13,071 bases of DNA, taken from assembly GCA_036939975.1 (NCBI GenBank), contig JALLPB010000767.1, positions 1 to 13,071 on the forward strand. The letters run 5' to 3'. The position numbers and the translations under genes are program-made. The notes under the pieces are model-generated. The model was not told the DNA's origin. It did not search any database and saw only the letters and a list, made by a program, of their open reading frames with translations. Positions 8,743 through 13,071 of the stretch are shown here, piece by piece (positions within the stretch are counted from its first letter, which is position 1; every line of letters starts with the position of its first letter). The stretch comes from Cyclostephanos tholiformis (Eukaryota > Bacillariophyta > Thalassiosirophyceae > Thalassiosirales > Thalassiosiraceae).

Positions 8743-9122
8743 ATAGGTGAATACGTAGAGGAGAAAAGCATAAATATACATTCTTAAGATATCCTTCTAG
8801 ACTGTGCATATAATGCTCACGCGGCAACCAGTGAGGTAATGTTAACACTTGCCGGTAATGTTACCTCTTGCCGTAATCGCCAGAATTCCAACTTTCGGAC
8901 ATCCTGTGAACTGATCCCTTCCTCCGAGCAACGGCGCTCACGCCGTCACCCATTATCCTGTCCTTGGAATCTATTGCGCTGGATGCGGGCATCCTTCGCT
9001 CCGGAATAAAAATATGATACTGCGTGAGATCGTTTCGAATCTATACAAACAAATCAAACCCCAAAACCAAACGAGATAACATGAATACATTAGAACGAGC
9101 GCCCACAATTAACCCCTTTTGC
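8743..9122. other. Intergenic spacer downstream of the 2H-like gene
   Basis: This is non-coding sequence containing the presumed 3' UTR of the minus-strand gene ending at 9123. It includes a small repeat at 8833-8867: two direct copies of GGTAATGTTA, with GAGGTAA/TTACCTC arms that can pair. No gene or RNA is recognised. Confidence 0.35.
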
Positions 9123-11495
9123 TCACCCTACGAACTCTCTCATGGCCCCTAAGAAGAATTGCGCTCGTCCGATAACGACCGTGGCGCCCTCGTCGCGTAG
9201 TAAATCGTCCGCATCGTCGTCCAGCCAAGCCTCGATATCTGTCGTCGTGGCTTGCTCGTCGTCTTTGTTCAACGACGACGACTCGATGCTTTCGTACGAT
9301 GACGATTCCTCGTGCACGCGCATGCGCTGGTACTCGCGTTCGGCGGTCGTGAATATCTCGTCGTAGTTGATGACCTCCTCTTCCCTTCCCCCGTCATCGT
9401 CGCCATCCTCATCATCACCACCATCGACCGACATCATCATCGACAGGGACGCCTCGTCCTCCATCATGCCCTCATCCGGCTCCTCTCCTCGTAACATCAC
9501 CATGACGTCACAGCCGTACACGCCCCGATGGGAAACGTCATCGACCTCCCCAACCCCCGACGTCGATCCTCTCCCCCCACCCCTCCTCATCTTTGTCGTC
9601 CTCGTCGCGATGCCATCGCGACGATCGGCGAGAGCGGAATAATCCTCGTCGTCGTCGTCGTATTCGTCGTCCCCTCTCCTCGATACGAACTGCAGATCGG
9701 TGACGTTAAACCTCAACGGATCCCAAGACCTCTGCATCGCCCTCGCCACCCTCATCGCCTCGTTCACTGTTTGAAATCCCCCAACGGGCAACAGCGGACG
9801 ATAGGAGGGTGTGGCATGGGCGGCATTAACGTCGATTCGACGACCGCGGGGCAAACGTTCCGGACGTGGACTCACGGGACTCGCGGGGGAATAGGCATCG
9901 TATTCGTCGAAAAGTTCGATCCGTAGTGATTCGCGCAATGCCTCGAGTCGTTTGCGAGATTCCTCATTCGGGGAAAGGTATATCACGCACGGGCCGTTGT
10001 AGCGATTGTCGTTTTTTCGCGCGTCGCCCCCGCTACCTTCGTCATTGCCACCACGATCGTCGCCACTGTCATTGCCGATCGTGGATCGTTCCATCGTGGC
10101 GTCCTCGATATTATAATTGTCTGCGCGGACTTCTCCATCCCCCCCCCTCCCTTTATTTCTAATCATGCGCCTCCGCTCCCTCGCTCGCTTCCTCTCGATG
10201 CCTTTCTTCTCCTCGTCCTCGATGAGCCTGCGTCCCTCCTCCCTCCGTTGACGGTACTCGTATTCCTGCGTCGTTGTCGATGTCAACGTCGGTGACATCG
10301 ACGATCCTCCGTCGATCACATTACCATCGGATTCGATCGTATACCACGATGACGAAGTAGACGATCGATTCCTCCGTCCTCGTCCTCCCCCCCCACGTTG
10401 CATCATCATCCTCCCCCCCTCCCGCTCGAATGTGTCAATCTTGGCGTCTAGGACCTCCCAATGCGGCAATATCAGTATCGAGTCGAGCGTCACCTCAAAC
10501 GACCTCGCGTCGACTACCGTCGTCGTCGTCGTCGTCGTCGTCGGGGCGGTCGGGGTGTCGCCGATGTCGCGGTCGTCATCTCGATCATCTCGATCGTTTC
10601 CGTCATCCATCGTGCGCCCCCCCTCGCCACTACAAGGACGACGACGAATATCTTCATCGTTGTCGTCGCGATCGCGATCGTCGATCCAATTCGCCAGTCG
10701 TCCGGCCAACGTGGGCACGTCGCGCGCATGCGCGAACGGATGGAACAGCCGTATCGCGGGCGGCCACCGGTAGTAGCTCGCATCCCGTGCTAGATGACGA
10801 GCCCTCTGTATGACGTCCCAAGCCTCGTAGGGGGGAACTATGCACAATGCCGTGGACATCGTGCTCCCGCCGCCTCCTCCCCCCCTCGACCTCGACGTGC
10901 CGTCGGATGCGGCGGTCGTCGTCGTCGTCCTCCTCCTCCCCCTGGACGTGGTCGTCGACGACGCCCACGTCATCGTGGCCGTCTCGAAGTGACCCGCGAC
11001 CATCCCATCGGTGACCGCGTCATTGCCTTCCTCGTCGATTTCGTCGTCGTAAACATCGCCGCGGCGAGGTCGCTGACGAGGACGACGACGACGAGTGCGG
11101 TCCGCCCCTTGGTCGTCCCTTCTGGTGGTGCCGCATCGACGGGTGGACGACGACGACGACGACGACGACGACGATGGATAAGGGTACGAAGTTAGCGATG
11201 ATGAGCACGACGACGATGAGGAGGAGAATGCGTGCACCACCGCCAAGCGATGATGCGGACCACGGCACGACGACGACGACGACGACGACGACGCGGCGAT
11301 GAGGAGGAGCATCGCGAATGCGGCGGCGGCACGATGATCGCTGCCCCCTCCTCCTCCTCCTCCCCCTCCATCGTTATCGCGGCCAGGACGAAGACATCGA
11401 CGACAATGATGGCGGGGGATGGCGGTGGTGAAAGGCGCAGGTAATACGTAGTAGCCGTCGGCAAAAAACATTCCCCTTTTTACCATGCTTGTCAT
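9123..11495 (-). CDS. 2H phosphoesterase-like (RNA ligase/cyclic phosphodiesterase family) protein, catalytic His positions substituted
   Basis: 790 aa from the ATG at 11495. The domain is split into blocks: 213-255 (STALCIVPPYEAWDVIQRAR ... YYRWPPAIRLFHPFA), 331-352 (RSFEVTLDSILILPHWEVLD), 501-536 (PCVIYLSPNEESRKRLEALR), 563-606 (YRPLLPVGGFQTVNEAMRVA ... FNVTDLQFVSR). This order matches the 2H family, where an RNA 2',3'-cyclic phosphate or 2'-5' bond is attacked by two His-x-Thr/Ser motifs, written WPPHxNLxYPF and FxPHLSVG. Here A247 and L568 occupy the two His positions. Low-complexity segments (Ser 67-118, Asp/Arg 271-310, Thr 316-326, Glu/Arg 410-450, acidic 690-745) expand it. Residues 62-89 (MLLLIAASS...AVVHA) followed by F90 resemble a diatom signal peptide with an A|F plastid cleavage site, so translation from M62 (11312) is possible; M4 (11486) has the best start context. 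Family is fairly secure; substrate and activity are unknown. Confidence 0.78.
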   Translation of the reverse strand: MTSMVKRGMFFADGYYVLPAPFTTAIPRHHCRRCLRPGRDNDGGGGGGGGGSDHRAAAAFAMLLLIAASSSSSSSSCRGPHHRLAVVHAFSSSSSSCSSSLTSYPYPSSSSSSSSSSTRRCGTTRRDDQGADRTRRRRPRQRPRRGDVYDDEIDEEGNDAVTDGMVAGHFETATMTWASSTTTSRGRRRTTTTTAASDGTSRSRGGGGGGSTMSTALCIVPPYEAWDVIQRARHLARDASYYRWPPAIRLFHPFAHARDVPTLAGRLANWIDDRDRDDNDEDIRRRPCSGEGGRTMDDGNDRDDRDDDRDIGDTPTAPTTTTTTTTVVDARSFEVTLDSILILPHWEVLDAKIDTFEREGGRMMMQRGGGGRGRRNRSSTSSSWYTIESDGNVIDGGSSMSPTLTSTTTQEYEYRQRREEGRRLIEDEEKKGIERKRARERRRMIRNKGRGGDGEVRADNYNIEDATMERSTIGNDSGDDRGGNDEGSGGDARKNDNRYNGPCVIYLSPNEESRKRLEALRESLRIELFDEYDAYSPASPVSPRPERLPRGRRIDVNAAHATPSYRPLLPVGGFQTVNEAMRVARAMQRSWDPLRFNVTDLQFVSRRGDDEYDDDDEDYSALADRRDGIATRTTKMRRGGGRGSTSGVGEVDDVSHRGVYGCDVMVMLRGEEPDEGMMEDEASLSMMMSVDGGDDEDGDDDGGREEEVINYDEIFTTAEREYQRMRVHEESSSYESIESSSLNKDDEQATTTDIEAWLDDDADDLLRDEGATVVIGRAQFFLGAMREFVG
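11146..11293. repeat. Trinucleotide microsatellites encoding polyserine
   Basis: Two nearly pure (GAC)n runs lie at 11146-11174 and 11267-11293. Read on the minus strand they are TCG codons giving the serine tracts of the 2H-like protein. A third run at about 10519-10543 (GTC on the plus strand) gives polythreonine ACG codons. These tracts are likely length-polymorphic. Confidence 0.8.
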
Positions 11496-11547
11496 AAGTT
11501 TGTTCTTTTTTCTGCGCCAGTTTTTTTCATTTTAGGGAGATCTGTCG

Positions 11548-11802
11548 CAGCTAATATCGAAGTTAGATGGCTACTACCCGATTTTAGCTGCCAGGTAATT
11601 CGAATCTTGGTAGATCCGGATCTAGATGGGTAGATCCGATATTAGATGGTCACATTTTGTGGCTGGATATTGAATCTGGGACGAGTTGGTAAAATCGGAT
11701 CTAGATGATGGTCAAAATGGCCATCTAGATTCGATCTTAGATGGTGGCACTGCCATCTAAGATCGAATTTAGATGGCAGTGCCACCATCTAATATCGAAT
11801 CT
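11548..11802. repeat. Palindrome cluster with 34-bp hairpin upstream of the 2H-like gene
   Basis: Repeated TAGATGG and ATCGAA words occur in both orientations. The strongest structure is a hairpin with arms 11727-11760 and 11769-11802 (33 of 34 bases pair, 8-nt loop). A perfect 14-bp palindrome TAGATCCGGATCTA lies at 11611-11624, and a 12-bp direct repeat CGGATCTAGATG at 11617-11628 and 11696-11707. A 23-nt core (11737-11759) recurs directly at 13040-13062 and inverted at 11770-11792. It looks like a foldback element end or nested MITE-like insertions, situated in the presumed promoter region of the minus-strand gene. Confidence 0.85.
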
Positions 11803-11959
11803 GACGAATACGAGGAATGATGATCCAGATCCATTTGCAATGAGGTGCATGGTATTGGAGGTCAAGGTCATGTCGCTGGCAGCAGGGGTGATGGGGGTGA
11901 GCAAGATGGAGGGGGATGATGACAATTCAACAATCAATTTGAGAGGTTAGTTGCTGGGG

Positions 11960-13030
11960 GGGATGCATGACGACAACACTATGACGACAAGGATGAGGAT
12001 GAGGATGAACGAAGAGGAAGACGACAAGGCATGAGGACAAGGACAACTTATCGTCATCATGCCTTGTTGTTGTTGTCCTCGTCATTCTCGTTGCCCTTGT
12101 CATCCTTGTCCTCGTTGGCGTCAACGATGATGATGATGATGGTCATGCCGTCATCGTTGTCATCATTGTCATCGTTGTCATCGTCGTCATCATTGTCATC
12201 ATCATCATCATTGTCATTGTCATCATCTTCGCCATCTTTACACGATGCCGGCGACGAAGACAATGTTAAAGCTTTACACGATGCTGACGATGAAATGATG
12301 ATGACGACCATCGTCATCGTTGACGACAATGGGGATGACGAGGATGGGGATGAATTTGACTAGGATAGAGGGGGGGGAATATGGTGGTGTGGGATGACGA
12401 TTCAACAATCAAATTCGATGACGACCATCATAACTATGATGATGACAACGACAACGATAAGGACACAGATGATGACATGGACAAGAGGATGAGGACAAGG
12501 ACAAAGACAAGGACGGGGACGAGAGAAGACGAAGACAATGATGAGAAGATGATGAGACGACAAAGACGGTGAGGAGAAGATGATGAGACAATGATGACAA
12601 AGATGACAAGAGATGACAAAGATGATGACAACGTCATCAACATGAGACGATGACGATGATGATGATGACGACAACAACGACAATGACAACGACAATGACA
12701 ACGACGATGATGATGATGATGATGATGACAACAAGGGTGATGACAAGGGTGACGACGAGGAGACGAAGATGACAAGAGACAAAGACTATGATGACAACGA
12801 CGACGAGACAATGATGACAATGATGATGATGACAATGACAACAAGGGTGATGACAAAGGTGACTACGAGGAGACGAAGATGACGAGAGATGACGAGAGAT
12901 GACGACTATGACGACAATGTCAACGCCAACGTCGACAACAAGGATGACGACGAGGGTGATGACGAGGACGACAACAATGAGGAGGAAGAGGGAGGATGAC
13001 AATGATGAGGACAGTGAGAACAACGACCTT
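11960..13030. repeat. GAY-type simple-sequence satellite with two strand flips
   Basis: About 1.1 kb is built from GAT, GAC, AAC and AAG triplets. The plus strand is purine-rich at about 11965-12047, pyrimidine-rich (GTCATC) at 12051-12237, and purine-rich again to 13020. The first flip is centred on an 11-bp perfect inverted repeat (12024-12034 and 12057-12067). Longer units are also present: 12728-12779 repeats at 12838-12889 with 49 of 52 matches (period 110), and TTTACACGATGC occurs at 12238-12249 and 12273-12284. The long acidic or Ser/Leu-rich frames here are products of the repeat and are not genes. Confidence 0.85.
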
Positions 13031-13039
13031 GATTTGCTT

Positions 13040-13062
13040 TTAGATGGTGGCACTGCCATCTA
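13040..13062 (+). repeat. Third copy of the 23-nt palindromic hairpin core
   Basis: These 23 bases are identical to 11737-11759 and inverted relative to 11770-11792. The sequence has 7-bp arms TAGATGG/CCATCTA around TGGCACTG. It sits just after the satellite and is followed by TAGATTCGA, which resembles the outer flank of the hairpin at 11727. The element may continue beyond the window. Confidence 0.9.
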
Positions 13063-13071
13063 GATTCGAGG

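Noticed and set aside
10430..10813. Overlapping plus-strand frames antisense to the 2H-like gene
   Set aside because: They come from GTC/GAC repeats read in other frames, and no protein family is recognisable.
12031..12363. Acidic and Ser/Leu-rich open frames in the satellite
   Set aside because: Pure triplet repeats keep all frames open. There is no domain, and frame openness continues on both strands.
12402..13059. Long Ser/Val/Ile/His-rich minus-strand frames in the right satellite
   Set aside because: These have the same origin as the simple repeat. The hydrophobic 'membrane' look comes from GTC/ATC codons.
1..13071. tRNA, rRNA, CRISPR array, bacterial defence island or phage genes
   Set aside because: No cloverleaf with a GTTCGAATC-type arm, no regularly spaced repeats with unique spacers, and no prokaryotic gene layout was seen. 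The window is eukaryotic.

Overview
This is a eukaryotic nuclear window, most likely from a diatom and probably a centric (thalassiosiroid) one. The basis is: (i) proteins packed with Ser, Asp/Glu, Gly and Thr homopolymers built from trinucleotide repeats; (ii) one short GT-AG intron; (iii) a decayed BspA-like leucine-rich-repeat gene of the type expanded in centric diatoms; (iv) a secretory/plastid-style N-terminus in one protein. The assignment is an inference from sequence reading, not a database result. I see no bacterial operon, phage, CRISPR array, tRNA or rRNA.

Layout, left to right. Positions 1-118 form a perfect 29-bp inverted repeat with a 60-nt loop. Positions 265-3927 (minus) hold RRN3/TIF-IA, the RNA polymerase I initiation factor. 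It lies in two exons separated by a 132-nt intron (2387-2518) and is about twice the usual length because of low-complexity insertions. Positions 3928-4956 are intergenic, with a 197-codon stop-free minus-strand frame that I cannot identify. Positions 4957-5821 (plus) are a pseudogene of a BspA-type LRR protein with several frameshifts and three in-frame stops. Positions 6144-8144 (minus) encode a probably secreted protein with a CBM6-like carbohydrate-binding module and a cysteine-rich PAN/apple-like region. Positions 8145-9122 are intergenic, with a G14 tract and weak small-ORF signals. Positions 9123-11495 (minus) encode a 2H-phosphoesterase/'RNA ligase-cyclic phosphodiesterase'-like protein in which both catalytic histidine positions appear substituted. 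From 11545 to the window end lies a repeat domain: a palindrome cluster with a 33/34-bp hairpin, then about 1.1 kb of GAY-type simple-sequence satellite whose purine strand flips twice, closing with a third copy of the hairpin core.

The three genes share a strand, but nothing suggests they work together: one acts in nucleolar transcription, one is probably extracellular, and one may be organellar. The most useful results are the RRN3 exon joining, the apparently inactive 2H domain, and the repeat structures at both ends, which share a 13-nt motif in opposite orientation. I did not find convincing evidence of a new multi-gene system.
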